The notes: generated by a model not told the origin, from the sequence alone. A DNA stretch of 64,000 nucleotides from Janibacter terrae NBRC 107853 (GCF_001591405.1 NZ_BCUV01000006.1:1-64000), one strand, 5' to 3'. Shown: positions 54,514-63,968, counted from the first letter of the stretch. Made by a program: numbers and translations.

Positions 54514-55275
54514 TCACTCGGCTTCGGCCTCGAGCTCGGCGAGGACCTCGTCGGACACGTCACCGTTGGTGTACACGTCCTGCACGTCGTCGCTGTCCTC
54601 GAGGGCGTCGATGACGCGCATCATCTTCTTCGCGCCCTCCTTGTCGAGGGGCACCTGCATGCTCGGCAGGAAGGAGGCCTCGGCGGAGTCGTAGTCGACG
54701 CCGGCCTCCTGCAGCGCGGTGCGCACCGCGACGAAGTCGGTCGCCTCCGAGACGATCTGCCAGGACTCGCCGAAGTCGTTGATCTCCTCGGCGCCTGCCT
54801 CGAGCACGATCTCGAGCAGGTCGTCCTCGCTCTTCTCCGTCTTGGGCACCATGACGACGCCCTTGCGGTTGAAGAGGTAGGCGACGGAGTTGGGGTCGGC
54901 GAGGTTGCCGCCGTTGCGGGACAGCGCGGTCCGCACCTCGGTCGCGGCGCGGTTCTTGTTGTCGGTGAGGCACTCGATGAGGATCGCGACCCCGCCCGGT
55001 GCGTATCCCTCGTAGGTGATGTTCTCCCAGTCGGCGCCGCCGGCCTCGGCCCCGGAGCCGCGCTTGACCGCGCGGTCGATGTTGTCGTTGGGGACCGAGC
55101 TCTTCTTCGCCTTCTGGACCGCGTCGTAGAGCGTGGGGTTGCCGGAGAGGTCACCACCGCCCGTGCGGGCGGCCACCTCGATGTTCTTGATGAGCTTGGC
55201 GAAGAGCTTGCCGCGCTTGGCGTCGATCGCCGCCTTCTTGTGCTTCGTGGTTGCCCATTTGGAGTGGCCGGACAC
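54514..55275 (-). CDS. yebC: YebC/PmpR family protein (TACO1-like)
   Basis: A 253-residue protein with [20 protein letters not shown] at the start and [20 protein letters not shown] and [20 protein letters not shown] motifs. Members are annotated as transcription regulators; recent work on related proteins shows a role in translation through difficult (e.g. Pro-rich) sequences. GTG 55275 has GGAG 6 nt upstream. Lies between pdxT and ruvCAB, as in mycobacteria. Confidence 0.95.
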   Translation of the reverse strand: MSGHSKWATTKHKKAAIDAKRGKLFAKLIKNIEVAARTGGGDLSGNPTLYDAVQKAKKSSVPNDNIDRAVKRGSGAEAGGADWENITYEGYAPGGVAILIECLTDNKNRAATEVRTALSRNGGNLADPNSVAYLFNRKGVVMVPKTEKSEDDLLEIVLEAGAEEINDFGESWQIVSEATDFVAVRTALQEAGVDYDSAEASFLPSMQVPLDKEGAKKMMRVIDALEDSDDVQDVYTNGDVSDEVLAELEAEAE

Positions 55276-55319
55276 GTTGGTCTCCTCGTACTGGCTGGCA
55301 GGTGGTCCGAGGATCGATC

Positions 55320-55931
55320 CTACGCGGAGCCGTGCACCATCTGGACGAAGAGACGGTGCACGCGGTGGTCACCGGTGACCTCGGGGTGGAAGCTCGTGGC
55401 GAGCAGACGGCCCTGCCGGACGACGACGGGGTGGGTCTCCCCCTTCGCCTCGACGGACGCGAGCACCTCCACTCCCGGCCCGGCCTCCTCCACCCACGGG
55501 GCGCGGATGAACACCGCACGCACCGGACCGCCGTCGACGCCGACGACGTCGAGGTCGGTCTCGTAGGAGTCCACCTGACGCCCGAAGGCATTGCGCCGCA
55601 CCGTGATGTCGATGCCCCCAAGGGTCTGCTGGTCCCGGTGCCCGTCCAGGATGCGATCGGCGAGCAGGATCATCCCGGCGCAGCTGCCGTAGACCGGCAT
55701 CCCCTCCGCGATGCGGGAGCGAAGGGGGTCGCGCAGGTCGAAGATGCGGGTCAGCTTGTCGATGGTGGTCGACTCGCCGCCGGGCAGGACGAGCGCGTCC
55801 ACGCTCGCCAGCTCCTCGGGGCGGCGGACCGCGACGGCCTGCGCGCCGGCACCCTCCAGCGCGGCCAGGTGCTCCCGGACGTCGCCCTGGACGGCCAGGA
55901 CGCCGATGACGGGACGGGTGCGGTCTGTCAT
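55320..55931 (-). CDS. pdxT: Pyridoxal 5'-phosphate synthase glutaminase subunit
   Basis: A 203-residue class-I glutamine amidotransferase that feeds ammonia to PdxS. Catalytic triad: C84 ([10 protein letters not shown]), H182 and E184 (SFHPEVTGD); also [16 protein letters not shown] 55931 lacks a ribosome site but has TACATT 6 nt upstream, so it is probably leaderless. pdxS lies 500 bp away, separated by a convergent-side small gene, so the two subunits are transcribed apart. Confidence 0.96.
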   Translation of the reverse strand: MTDRTRPVIGVLAVQGDVREHLAALEGAGAQAVAVRRPEELASVDALVLPGGESTTIDKLTRIFDLRDPLRSRIAEGMPVYGSCAGMILLADRILDGHRDQQTLGGIDITVRRNAFGRQVDSYETDLDVVGVDGGPVRAVFIRAPWVEEAGPGVEVLASVEAKGETHPVVVRQGRLLATSFHPEVTGDHRVHRLFVQMVHGSA

Positions 55932-55937
55932 GGGCGG

Positions 55938-55943
55938 AATGTA
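55938..55943 (-). promoter_or_regulatory. -10 box of a leaderless pdxT promoter
   Basis: TACATT on the minus strand lies 6 nt before ATG 55931, with no Shine-Dalgarno. Confidence 0.45.
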
Positions 55944-56014
55944 ACCGTTTGAGGTCGGTGCCGTCGGGTAGCGACAGGGCGCACCACCCCACACCAACCC
56001 CTCTGGAGGACGTC

Positions 56015-56347
56015 ATGGGCAAGATCACGATGCTGGCCGCAGGAGCCGTGGGCTATGTGCTCGGTACCCGAGCCGGCCGCGAGCAGTACGACAAGCTGAG
56101 CACGCAGGCCAAGCGCGTCTGGCGTGACCCGAAGGTGCAGCGCAAGGCCGGTCAGGCCCAGGAGGCTGCCGTCGGCCTGGGTCACAAGGCCGAGGAGAAG
56201 GTCACGTCGAAGGTCAAGGAGCACACGGGGGGCGACTCCTCGGGCACCACGACGAGCCCGACCCCGGGCACGGGCACGATGGGCGAGGGCGATGTCCACC
56301 GCCCCACCACGGGGAGCGACACGCCCGGCGGGGGCACCTTCGCCTGA
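56015..56347 (+). CDS. Small YtxH-like protein
   Basis: A 110-residue protein: hydrophobic Gly-rich N-terminus (ITMLAAGAVGYVLGTRAGRE), a basic helical middle (YDKLSTQAKRVWRDPKVQRK) and a Gly/Thr/Pro-rich tail. It resembles YtxH-type membrane-associated stress proteins of actinobacteria; the role is unknown. ATG 56015 has GGAGG 5 nt upstream. Convergent with pdxS, a strong hairpin between. Confidence 0.82.
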   Translation: MGKITMLAAGAVGYVLGTRAGREQYDKLSTQAKRVWRDPKVQRKAGQAQEAAVGLGHKAEEKVTSKVKEHTGGDSSGTTTSPTPGTGTMGEGDVHRPTTGSDTPGGGTFA

Positions 56348-56371
56348 TGCCCGCGACGCAGGGCGGACGCC

Positions 56372-56406
56372 GACGCCGGCCGGGACAGCACGTCCCGGCC
56401 GGCGTC
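56372..56406. terminator. Bidirectional stem-loop between YtxH-like gene and pdxS
   Basis: GACGCCGGCCGGGAC (56372-56386) pairs perfectly with GTCCCGGCCGGCGTC (56392-56406), 5-nt loop. It lies between two convergent genes. Confidence 0.8.
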
Positions 56407-56422
56407 GTCGCTCGGCCCGTCG

Positions 56423-57319
56423 TCACCAACCGCGCTCGGCGAGGCGGTGCGGCTGCGGGATCTCGTCGACGTTGATGCCGACCATCGCCTCGCCGAGGCC
56501 GCGGGAGACCTTGGCCAGGGTGTCGGGGTCGTCGTGGAAGGTCGTCGCCTTGACGATCGCCTCGGCGCGCTGCGCCGGGTTGCCGGACTTGAAGATGCCG
56601 GAGCCGACGAAGACGCCCTCGGCGCCGAGCTGCATCATCATCGCGGCGTCGGCCGGGGTCGCGATCCCACCAGCGGTGAAGAGCACGACCGGCAGCTTGC
56701 CCGCGGTCGCGACCTCCTTGACGAGCTCGTACGGCGCCTGCAGCTCCTTGGCTGCGACGTAGAGCTCGTCCTCGGGCAGACCCTGGAGATGGCGGATCTG
56801 CTGGCGGATCTGGCGCATGTGCGTGGTGGCGTTGGAGACGTCGCCGGTGCCGGCCTCACCCTTGGAGCGGATCATCGCCGCGCCCTCGGTGATACGCCGC
56901 AGCGCCTCCCCGAGGTTGGTCGCACCACAGACGAAGGGGACGGTGAAGTTCCACTTGTCGATGTGGTTGGCGTAGTCGGCCGGGGTGAGCACCTCGGACT
57001 CGTCGATGTAGTCGACGCCGAGGGCCTGCAGGACCTGCGCCTCGACGAAGTGCCCGATGCGCGCCTTGGCCATGACCGGGATCGAGACGGCCTCGATGAT
57101 CCCGTCGATCATGTCCGGGTCGCTCATCCGCGAGACCCCACCCTGGGCACGGATGTCGGCCGGGACACGCTCGAGGGCCATCACGGCGACCGCGCCCGCG
57201 TCCTCGGCGATCTTCGCCTGGTCCGGGGTGACGACGTCCATGATGACGCCGCCCTTGAGCATCTCGGCCATGCCGCGCTTGACCCGCGCGGTCCCGGTCT
57301 CGGTCGTCTCGTCGCCCAT
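56423..57319 (-). CDS. pdxS: Pyridoxal 5'-phosphate synthase lyase subunit
   Basis: A 298-residue TIM-barrel subunit that builds PLP from ribose-5-phosphate, glyceraldehyde-3-phosphate and ammonia. K85 ([18 protein letters not shown]) is the substrate lysine; D28 ([20 protein letters not shown]) and [20 protein letters not shown] are also typical. ATG 57319 has GGGAGAAG just upstream. A PdxR-like regulator is divergent, with an inverted repeat between. Confidence 0.97.
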   Translation of the reverse strand: MGDETTETGTARVKRGMAEMLKGGVIMDVVTPDQAKIAEDAGAVAVMALERVPADIRAQGGVSRMSDPDMIDGIIEAVSIPVMAKARIGHFVEAQVLQALGVDYIDESEVLTPADYANHIDKWNFTVPFVCGATNLGEALRRITEGAAMIRSKGEAGTGDVSNATTHMRQIRQQIRHLQGLPEDELYVAAKELQAPYELVKEVATAGKLPVVLFTAGGIATPADAAMMMQLGAEGVFVGSGIFKSGNPAQRAEAIVKATTFHDDPDTLAKVSRGLGEAMVGINVDEIPQPHRLAERGW

Positions 57320-57391
57320 GGTCTTCTCCCTCGTCCGTGGCCCGGCACGCAGGCCGATTGTTTGATCTAGGCCAGAAACTAGCACGGCACA

Positions 57392-57410
57392 GGTCAAACC
57401 AGGCTTGACC
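57392..57410. promoter_or_regulatory. Inverted repeat between pdxS and the MocR regulator
   Basis: GGTCAA-N7-TTGACC is a perfect 6-bp inverted repeat 72 nt before the pdxS ATG and 35 nt before the MocR GTG. It is a good candidate for the regulator's binding site; TTGACC can also act as a -35 box in either direction. Confidence 0.55.
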
Positions 57411-57433
57411 GTCCGCGGCGTGGGAACCACACC

Positions 57434-57439
57434 TAGACT
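57434..57439 (+). promoter_or_regulatory. -10 box of a leaderless promoter for the MocR gene
   Basis: TAGACT lies 6 nt before GTG 57446. No ribosome site is present. Confidence 0.45.
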
Positions 57440-57445
57440 GCGGGC

Positions 57446-58777
57446 GTGGGTACCGAGGCAGCACTGATCACGGGTGGCACGGCCGCCGAGATCGCCGACA
57501 GCGTGCGGGGTCTCGTCGAGCGCGGCCACCTCTCCCCCGGCGAGGTCCTCCCGCCGGTGCGTGCCCTGGCCGAGCAGCTCGGCGTCAACCGCAACACGGC
57601 AGTGGCCGCCTACCGCGTGCTCGCCCGCTCGGGTGTCGTCGTCTCCCAGGGCCGTGCCGGCACCCGCGTCGCCCGGCGCTCCCGGGTGCCGCAGGAGGGC
57701 TTCGCGGCCGCGGGCTCCCTGCGCGACGTCGGGACCGGCAACCCAGACCCCCGCCTGATCCCCGACCTCGGTCCGGCCCTGGCGGCCGCTGCCGGACGGC
57801 ACGTGCTCTACGGCGAACCGACGATCGACCGCGACCTGCTGGCCTGGGCCCGCGAGTGGATGGCGCCGGACGTGCCGGCGGACGCCGACGAGCTGCGCCT
57901 CACGCTCACCAGCGGTGCGGTCGACGCCGTCGAGCGGCTCCTCGCCCAGGCACTCCTGCGCGACGACACGGTCGCGCTCGAGGACCCCTGCTTCCTCGCG
58001 AGCATCCACCTCGCCCAGCTCGGGGGCTACCGCGCCGTTCCCGTCCCCGTCGACGCGGAGGGGATGACCGTCGACGGACTGCGCCGCGCCCTGGAGCAGG
58101 GGGCGCGGGCGGTGGTGTGCACGCCCCGGGCCCAGAACCCGACCGGCGCGTCGCTGAGCGCCCGCCGCGCCGAGGCCCTGCGGGCCGTGCTGGCCGCGCA
58201 TCCCTACGTCCTCGTCGTGCAGGACGACTACTTCTCCTACCTGTCCCGCCGGCCCTTCCACTCGATCATCGGGCCGGAGCACCAGCGCTGGGCGCTCGTG
58301 CGCTCGGTCTCGAAGTTCGCCGGACCGGACATGTGCCTCGCCGTGACGGCGTGCGACGCCGACACGGCCTCACGGCTGGAGATGCGCCTCAGCCCCGGCA
58401 CCACGTGGGTCAGCCACCTGCTGCAACGCATCACCCACTCGGTCATGACGGACGAGGCCGCCCTGGCCCTCATCGACCGCGCGAGCTCGCACTACGCGCA
58501 GCGCAATGCCGCCTTCGCAGCGCTGCTCACCGAGCGGGGTCTGGCGACGGCGGCCGGCGACGGGATGAGCCTGTGGGTCGGCCTGCCCGTCGCCGCTCGC
58601 GAGGTCGCCGAGCGGCTGACCCGGCGGGGCTGGCTGGTGCGCACCGGTGACGACTTCCGTCTCGAGGAGACCGACGAGCCCTCGCGCCACCTGCGCCTCA
58701 CCGTGCACGACCTCGACGACGAGGACGCGGCGACGCTGGCCACGGACATCGTCGCTGCCGTCCACGAGAGCGGCTGA
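57446..58777 (+). CDS. pdxR: MocR-type regulator, PdxR-like
   Basis: A 443-residue GntR winged helix ([20 protein letters not shown], about 35-55) fused to an aminotransferase-like domain. The PLP lysine is in [17 protein letters not shown]; the cofactor Asp in [14 protein letters not shown] in [11 protein letters not shown]. It is divergent from pdxS, the usual place of PdxR, which activates PLP synthesis when PLP is low. The symbol is inferred from context. GTG start, probably leaderless. Confidence 0.9.
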   Translation: MGTEAALITGGTAAEIADSVRGLVERGHLSPGEVLPPVRALAEQLGVNRNTAVAAYRVLARSGVVVSQGRAGTRVARRSRVPQEGFAAAGSLRDVGTGNPDPRLIPDLGPALAAAAGRHVLYGEPTIDRDLLAWAREWMAPDVPADADELRLTLTSGAVDAVERLLAQALLRDDTVALEDPCFLASIHLAQLGGYRAVPVPVDAEGMTVDGLRRALEQGARAVVCTPRAQNPTGASLSARRAEALRAVLAAHPYVLVVQDDYFSYLSRRPFHSIIGPEHQRWALVRSVSKFAGPDMCLAVTACDADTASRLEMRLSPGTTWVSHLLQRITHSVMTDEAALALIDRASSHYAQRNAAFAALLTERGLATAAGDGMSLWVGLPVAAREVAERLTRRGWLVRTGDDFRLEETDEPSRHLRLTVHDLDDEDAATLATDIVAAVHESG

Positions 58778-58781
58778 GCGC

Positions 58782-59210
58782 CTACGGCAGTGGGTGCCCC
58801 GGACCGCTCGGGGGCGGCGGGGGCGTCCCCGGCGCACCCGGCGCGGGCGGCGGCAGCTGCGTCCCGGTCGACGGGGGCGGCTGGTGTCCCGACCCGCCCC
58901 CGAAGGGAGGCGTCCCTCCGCCACCGCCACCGCCACCGCCACGACGGCGGTTCCAGACGAGGTAGGCCACGACCGCGAGGGCCGCGAGCGGCAGGAGGCA
59001 GCACAGCAGCAGGAGGAAGCCGAACCCACCTCCGCCACGGCGTCGGCGCCGCCGACGGCGCCTGGCGGCAGGCACCGCGCTCAGCGCCTGGTCCCCGAGC
59101 AGCACGACGAGCTGGGCACCCAGGAGGTGCCCCAGCCCGATGCGCGGCAGTCCGGAGAGCGTCAGCAGCTCGTTGATGGGGGCGACGAGGGTCAGGTCCG
59201 CCGGAGTCAT
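58782..59210 (-). CDS. Low-complexity membrane protein (142 aa)
   Basis: A 142-residue protein: an N-terminal 45-residue conserved-looking part (LTLVAPINELLTLSGLPRIG), an Arg-rich run of about nine, one membrane segment (FLLLLCCLLPLAALAVVAYL), a poly-Gly run and a Pro/Gly-rich tail. It may be a membrane protein with a disordered cytoplasmic or external tail. No family is recognised. ATG 59210; ATG 59231 also in frame. Ends 4 nt from the MocR stop (convergent). Confidence 0.7.
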   Translation of the reverse strand: MTPADLTLVAPINELLTLSGLPRIGLGHLLGAQLVVLLGDQALSAVPAARRRRRRRRRGGGGFGFLLLLCCLLPLAALAVVAYLVWNRRRGGGGGGGGGTPPFGGGSGHQPPPSTGTQLPPPAPGAPGTPPPPPSGPGHPLP

Positions 59211-59255
59211 GGGTCGATCATGCCCCGTCACCGGCCGGCTGGGGAGCGGTGGGGG

Positions 59256-59828
59256 TCACTCCCCCGGCAGGGTGTCGTCGAACTCCACGGTCTGCGGCAG
59301 GTCGGCGTGGCCGGCGAGCCGGAAGAGGCCCACGACGCGCTTGGTGCGCACCCGTTGGACCTCCTTGACCGCCTCGTTGTGGAAGCGGCGAGCGAGCTGC
59401 ACGCGCAGGCTCGCCTCGCGGACCCGCTCGAGCGTGGCCGCGCCGGGATCCCCCTTCGCCCGGATCTCGCGGGTGACCTCCGGCGGGAGGGCCGCGTGGA
59501 GGATCTCGGTCAGCTCGCTCTCGACGCTCTCGCGGCCCGCGAAGTGCTGGCCCTCGAGGAGGTCGGACTCGAAGGTGCGCTCGTTGACCAGCTCCAGCGA
59601 CTGGCTCGCGGCGGCCGCGAGCAGGAAGCCGCTCGCCGGGTCGAGCGCCCCGCTGTTGGCCAGCTCGAGGCTCGCCTCGGCGCGACGCACCACGTGGGCG
59701 TCGAGCGCGGACAGGGCCCCCTCGACCTTGGCGTGCAGCCGGTCGAGGCGCGCGGCGCTGTAGGAGAGGTACCAGGCGAGCACGAGGAGCACGCAGACGA
59801 CGACGGCGACCCAGCTGAGCGCGGTCAT
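59256..59828 (-). CDS. LemA-like membrane protein
   Basis: A 190-residue protein with one N-terminal membrane segment (LSWVAVVVCVLLVLAWYLSY) and a long helical domain (LDRLHAKVEGALSALDAHVV, RFHNEAVKEVQRVRTKRVV), resembling the LemA fold. The gene follows pimA with a 4-nt overlap, a conserved place in actinobacteria; the role in envelope lipid metabolism is unknown. Confidence 0.85.
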   Translation of the reverse strand: MTALSWVAVVVCVLLVLAWYLSYSAARLDRLHAKVEGALSALDAHVVRRAEASLELANSGALDPASGFLLAAAASQSLELVNERTFESDLLEGQHFAGRESVESELTEILHAALPPEVTREIRAKGDPGAATLERVREASLRVQLARRFHNEAVKEVQRVRTKRVVGLFRLAGHADLPQTVEFDDTLPGE

Positions 59829-61000
59829 GCGCGGTCACCGCCGAGCCCCGGCCGCAGGCGGGTGACGGCTCGCGGCGCGGGACGTGCGTCGAGGACCGTC
59901 TCGTAGACGGCCAGGATCTCCTTGGCGACGACCTGCCAGTCGAAGACCCGCGCCCGCTCCTGCCCGAGCTCGGACAGTGCCCGCAGGCGCGCCGGGTCGC
60001 GGAGCAGCTCGACCGCGCGGGCGGCGAGGTCCTCGGGGCGCTCGTTGGCGAAGGTGGCCCCGGCCATCCCCGAGCGGCCACCGTCGAGGACCCGCTGGAA
60101 GGCGGCGAGGTCGCTGGCGAGCACGGGCGCCCCGGCAGCCATCGCCTCGACGAGGACGATCCCGAAGCTCTCGCCCCCGGTGTGCGGCGCGATGTAGAGG
60201 TCGGCCGAGGCGAGGGCGGCCGCCTTGTCCTCGTCGGAGAGCGCCCCGAGGAACTCCGTCGCGGCGAGCACCCGCTCGGTCAGCCGCGCCCTGGCCGCGT
60301 CGAGGGACCCCGGGCCGACGACGAGCAGCCGTGCGCCGGGCACCTCGTCGAGGATCGCCGGCATCGCGGCCGCGAGGACCTGCAGGCCCTTGCGCGGCTC
60401 GTCGATCCGGCCGAGGAAGACGAGGGTCGGGCGGCCGGGAGCACCGGTCCACCGCGGGTCGCGGGTGGCCTGCGCGAAGGCCCGGGTGTCGACACCGTTG
60501 GGGATGACGACCGCGTCGCCACCGATGTGGGTCGTCACCGTCCGGCGGGCGTCCTCCGAGACGGCGATCCGACCGTGGATCTTCTCCAGCGACGGGCGCA
60601 GCAGCGGGTACGCCGCCTGCATGACGCGCGAGCGGACGTTGGACGTGTGGAAGGTCGCGACGACCGGGCTCGTGGCGGCCCACAGCGCGAGAATCGACAG
60701 GCTCGGGGCGAGCGGCTCGTGGATGTGCACGACGTCGAAGTCGCCCTCGTCGAGCCACCGGCCGACGCGGGCGGCCGCCACCGGGCCGAAGAGCAGCCGG
60801 GCGGTCGAGCCGTTGTAGCGGATCGGCACCGCCCGGCCCGCGGGCACGACGTACGAAGGGAGGACCGTCCCCTCGTCGGCGGGCGCCAGGACGGACGCGT
60901 GGTGGCCGTGGGCGATGAGGTACTCGGCGAGGTCCCGGATGTGGAACTGCACCCCACCCGGCACATCGAAGGAGTAGGGGCTGACGAGCCCGATCCTCAT
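59825..61000 (-). CDS. pimA: Phosphatidyl-myo-inositol mannosyltransferase PimA
   Basis: A 391-residue GT4-family glycosyltransferase that adds the first mannose from GDP-mannose to phosphatidylinositol. N-terminal GxGG-type loop (SPYSFDVPGGVQFHIRDLAE), acceptor histidine in ATFHTSNVRSR, donor site FLGRIDEPRKGLQVL and the E-x7-E motif GGESFGIVLVEAMAAGAPVL. ATG 61000 overlaps the patA stop. Part of pgsA-patA-pimA. Confidence 0.95.
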   Translation of the reverse strand: MRIGLVSPYSFDVPGGVQFHIRDLAEYLIAHGHHASVLAPADEGTVLPSYVVPAGRAVPIRYNGSTARLLFGPVAAARVGRWLDEGDFDVVHIHEPLAPSLSILALWAATSPVVATFHTSNVRSRVMQAAYPLLRPSLEKIHGRIAVSEDARRTVTTHIGGDAVVIPNGVDTRAFAQATRDPRWTGAPGRPTLVFLGRIDEPRKGLQVLAAAMPAILDEVPGARLLVVGPGSLDAARARLTERVLAATEFLGALSDEDKAAALASADLYIAPHTGGESFGIVLVEAMAAGAPVLASDLAAFQRVLDGGRSGMAGATFANERPEDLAARAVELLRDPARLRALSELGQERARVFDWQVVAKEILAVYETVLDARPAPRAVTRLRPGLGGDRA

Positions 61001-61932
61001 GCGGCCTCCTCGCGGGCGGCCGGGCGCGCGGGGTCGAGATCCTCGACGAAGACGCGCTGCATCATGTGCCAGTCCTGCGTGTGCTCCGTGATCGCCCGCC
61101 CGAAGGCGTCGGCGCAGGCCTGGGTCGCGCGGGCCACGGCACCCGGGTCGCCGGGCGGAGGGACGTCGACGGCCTCGTGGATCGTCACGACCATGCCCCA
61201 GGTGCGGCCGACGCGCTCGTGGCGCAGCGTCACGGGGTAGAGCGGGTAGCCGCTCTCGACCGCCAGCGCGGCGGGGCCGGCGGCCACCCGGGCGCGGTGC
61301 CCGCACAGGTCGACCTCGATGCCGCTCGAGGACAGGTCACGGTCGGCCAGCAACGGCATGACGACCGGGTCCCCCGTCTCGAGCTGGGCGCGCAGCTTGG
61401 CGAAGGTGCCTCGCTCCGCCGGGTGGATCACCATGCCCAGGCCCTCGCGGTAGTCGAGGAAGGCGCGGAACATCTCCTCCGGCTCCAGGCGCTCGGCGAC
61501 GGTGACGACGGTCCCGAGGTGGCGGGCGCACCACACGCCGGCGAGGTCCCAGTTGCCGGTGTGGCCGAGGAAGCACAGGACGGGGCGGCCGGCGAGCAGG
61601 TGCGACTTCAGCTCGGGCATCGCGCCCTCGTACCTGACGATCGAGTCGACGCGGTCCCCGCGGACCGCGGGGAGGCGGAAAGCCTCGACGTAGTAGCGCA
61701 GGGCGGCCCGGACCCCCTTCGCCACGAGCTCCTCGAGCTGCTCGGGGGTCAGCTCAGGGCGCACCCGTGCGTAGTTGGCGCGCAGCCGCTGCACCGACGT
61801 GCCGTTGCCGGCGTACGTGCGGTCGGCGGCGAGGTCGAAGACCCGGTAGGCCACGCCCGTCGGCAGGACCCGCAGGACCCGCCACGCCAGGAGGAAGGCC
61901 CAGACCGTGACCCGTCGACGCAGCCGGGTCAC
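60997..61932 (-). CDS. patA: Phosphatidylinositol mannoside acyltransferase (PatA-type)
   Basis: A 311-residue acyltransferase of the LpxL/HtrB superfamily that acylates the mannose of PIM1/PIM2. The H-x4-D motif is H124-x4-D129 in FLGHTGNWDLAG. One hydrophobic N-terminal segment. GTG 61932 overlaps the pgsA stop by 4 nt; the order pgsA-patA-pimA matches Rv2612c-Rv2610c. Confidence 0.93.
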   Translation of the reverse strand: MTRLRRRVTVWAFLLAWRVLRVLPTGVAYRVFDLAADRTYAGNGTSVQRLRANYARVRPELTPEQLEELVAKGVRAALRYYVEAFRLPAVRGDRVDSIVRYEGAMPELKSHLLAGRPVLCFLGHTGNWDLAGVWCARHLGTVVTVAERLEPEEMFRAFLDYREGLGMVIHPAERGTFAKLRAQLETGDPVVMPLLADRDLSSSGIEVDLCGHRARVAAGPAALAVESGYPLYPVTLRHERVGRTWGMVVTIHEAVDVPPPGDPGAVARATQACADAFGRAITEHTQDWHMMQRVFVEDLDPARPAAREEAA

Positions 61933-62567
61933 GAGGACGCGGGTGTGGAGTCGGCGGACTCTGCGGCGATGCACTGCTGGCGGACGAAGAGCACCCGTTG
62001 GAGGATCGTGACGACGCTGGCGACGGCGAGCACCGCGAGCACGACCTTGAGCACGATCTCCGGCAGGCCGAGGCCGACGAGACCGGTCGTCACGAGTGCG
62101 GCGACGAGCCGGTCGGCGCGCTCGGCGATCCCGACGCTGGCGGTCATGCCGAGGCCCTCGGCGCGTGCCCGGGCGTAGGAGACGACGCTGCCGAGGACGA
62201 GGCAGGCCAGCGCCAGCCAGGCCATGACACGGTCGTCGCCGCCCTGGAAGAACCAGATCGCCAGGCCGGAGAAGATCGCCGCGTCACCGATGCGGTCGAG
62301 CGTCGAGTCGAGGAAGGCCCCCCACTTGCTCGTGCGGCCCTGCAGGCGGGCCATGACGCCGTCGATGGTGTCGGAGAAGACGAAGGCGGTGATGACGAGG
62401 ACGCCGACGAGCAGCTCCCCGCGGGGGAAGAAGACGAGGGCGCCGAGGCAGACACCGATCGTGCCCACGATGGTCACGACGTCGGGGCTGATGCCCAGGC
62501 GGATGAGCAGTCTCGCCACCGGGGTCAGGATCCGGGTGACGGCGGCGCGTGCGTATCGATTGAGCAT
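61929..62567 (-). CDS. pgsA: Phosphatidylinositol phosphate synthase (CDP-alcohol phosphatidyltransferase)
   Basis: A 212-residue membrane enzyme that joins CDP-diacylglycerol to inositol-1-phosphate. The CDP-alcohol motif D-x2-D-G-x2-A-R-x8-G-x3-D-x3-D is complete (D66 to D91: DTIDGVMARL ... GAFLDSTLD). About six membrane segments. ATG 62567 has a TACGCT box about 10 nt upstream and no strong ribosome site. First gene of the PIM operon. Confidence 0.94.
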   Translation of the reverse strand: MLNRYARAAVTRILTPVARLLIRLGISPDVVTIVGTIGVCLGALVFFPRGELLVGVLVITAFVFSDTIDGVMARLQGRTSKWGAFLDSTLDRIGDAAIFSGLAIWFFQGGDDRVMAWLALACLVLGSVVSYARARAEGLGMTASVGIAERADRLVAALVTTGLVGLGLPEIVLKVVLAVLAVASVVTILQRVLFVRQQCIAAESADSTPASS

Positions 62568-62631
62568 CTCGGGAGACAGCGTAACCGGCGTGGGGCTTGC
62601 CCAAGGCGAACGACTCCGGTTGGGTGAACGG

Positions 62632-63093
62632 GTGCACCTGACCCCGGCGTCCCAGATGTGGCGCCTCGTCGTCGGGGGCCTCGTGCTCGGGGGTGTGGCC
62701 GCGGGGACGCTCGTCGGCGACGACCAGTGGTGGCCGATGGCCCCGATGTCGCAGTACGCCTTCTCGGTGGACGACGAAGGGGGTGTCATCGACTCCCCGT
62801 ACATGGTCGCCGAGACCACGGACGGTGATCGGGTCCGCGTCGAGCTGAGCCGCGAGGCCCTCGGCATCGAGCGCAGCGAGATCGAGGGCCAGCTCGGCTC
62901 GATCGTCGCCGACCCGTCGAAGCTGCAGGCCGTCGCCGTCCTCCACCAGCGCCGCCGCCCCGACGAGCCGCGCTGGGCACTCGTCGAGGTGCGCACCCGG
63001 CGCATCGTGCTCGGGGCCGAGCGCACGGAGACCGACGAGCTGCTCGCCCGCTGGCGGGTCCGCTCCCCGCAGGACCCGGAGCAGGGGTTGTGA
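62632..63093 (+). CDS. Membrane-anchored hypothetical protein before HTTM gene
   Basis: A 153-residue protein: N-terminal membrane segment (LVVGGLVLGGVAAGTLVG), then an extracytoplasmic domain with WWPMAPMSQYAFSVDDEGG and SREALGIERSEIEGQLGSIV. It overlaps the next gene by 4 nt. The pair (small anchored protein plus HTTM-like protein) is common in actinobacteria; function unknown. The start is uncertain: GTG 62632 or ATG 62656. A CGAAGGGGG copy encodes DEGG. Confidence 0.78.
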   Translation: MHLTPASQMWRLVVGGLVLGGVAAGTLVGDDQWWPMAPMSQYAFSVDDEGGVIDSPYMVAETTDGDRVRVELSREALGIERSEIEGQLGSIVADPSKLQAVAVLHQRRRPDEPRWALVEVRTRRIVLGAERTETDELLARWRVRSPQDPEQGL

Positions 63094-63968
63094 GCCGCTG
63101 GCTGTGGGACCAGCTCATGCCGCAGGTCCCGCTCGCCCGGGTCGCGTGGCTGCGTCGGTTCGTCTACGCCTTCGTCGTCTTCGACGTGCTCGTCAACGTC
63201 ACGGACCCCATCCCCCACGGCGACGTGCCGGCCGACCTCTACCGGCCGCTCGTCGTGCGCGAGCTGCTGCACCTGCCGGCACCGACGCCGCTGTACGTCG
63301 AGGCTCTGAGGGTGGTGGTCCTCGTCGCCGCCCTCGTGGCGATGACGGGTCGCGCGCCGCGCCTGGCCGGATGGGTCTGCGCCTTCGGGATGCTCGACTG
63401 GGTGTCCAACGCCTTCTCCTACAGCAAGGTCGACCACGACCACTTCGCGCTCATGGTCGCGCTCTTCGTCCTGCCGACCGTGGGGCGCGCGTCGACGGCC
63501 GAGGTCGACGTGACGAGCCGGGCAGCCGGCTGGGCGGTCCGGATGATCCAGGCGGGCGCGGTCTCGGTCTACTTCCTCTCGGCGCTCGCGAAGTTCCGTT
63601 TCGGCGGGTGGGGCTGGGCCAACGGCGCGACCTTCGTGTGGGCCTTCAGCCGTCGCGGCAACTGGTTGGCGCAGTGGATGGCCGGCTACCCGTGGCTCGT
63701 CCACGCCAGCCAGTGGGCGCTGCTCGGGCTGGAGCTCGCCTCACCGCTCCTGATGTGGCTGCGTGGCCGGTTCCTCGCGCTCGGCGTGGGACTCTTCGTC
63801 GGATTCCACGTCATGACGCTCTACCTGCTGCACATCCACTTCCTGCCGCTCGTGGTGTGCCTGACCGCCTTCGCGCCGCTGGAGCGGATCAGTCCGTGGG
63901 CCACGCGTCGACGAGAGCGGCGCGCGCGTCCTCGAGCAGGATCGGCAGCGCCTTCGTCTGGGCGATGA
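63090..63968 (+). CDS. HTTM-like multi-span membrane protein
   Basis: A 292-residue membrane protein with about eight hydrophobic segments (FVYAFVVFDVLVNV, VVVLVAALVAMTG, FALMVALFVLPTVG, WLVHASQWALLGLELASPLL). KVDHDHFALM, YFLSALAKFRFGGWGWANG and HASQWALLGLELASP resemble HTTM / vitamin-K-carboxylase-like proteins. GTG 63090 overlaps the previous stop. The last 27 codons, rich in Arg, run antisense through the HIT gene. Confidence 0.83.
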   Translation: MSRWLWDQLMPQVPLARVAWLRRFVYAFVVFDVLVNVTDPIPHGDVPADLYRPLVVRELLHLPAPTPLYVEALRVVVLVAALVAMTGRAPRLAGWVCAFGMLDWVSNAFSYSKVDHDHFALMVALFVLPTVGRASTAEVDVTSRAAGWAVRMIQAGAVSVYFLSALAKFRFGGWGWANGATFVWAFSRRGNWLAQWMAGYPWLVHASQWALLGLELASPLLMWLRGRFLALGVGLFVGFHVMTLYLLHIHFLPLVVCLTAFAPLERISPWATRRRERRARPRAGSAAPSSGR

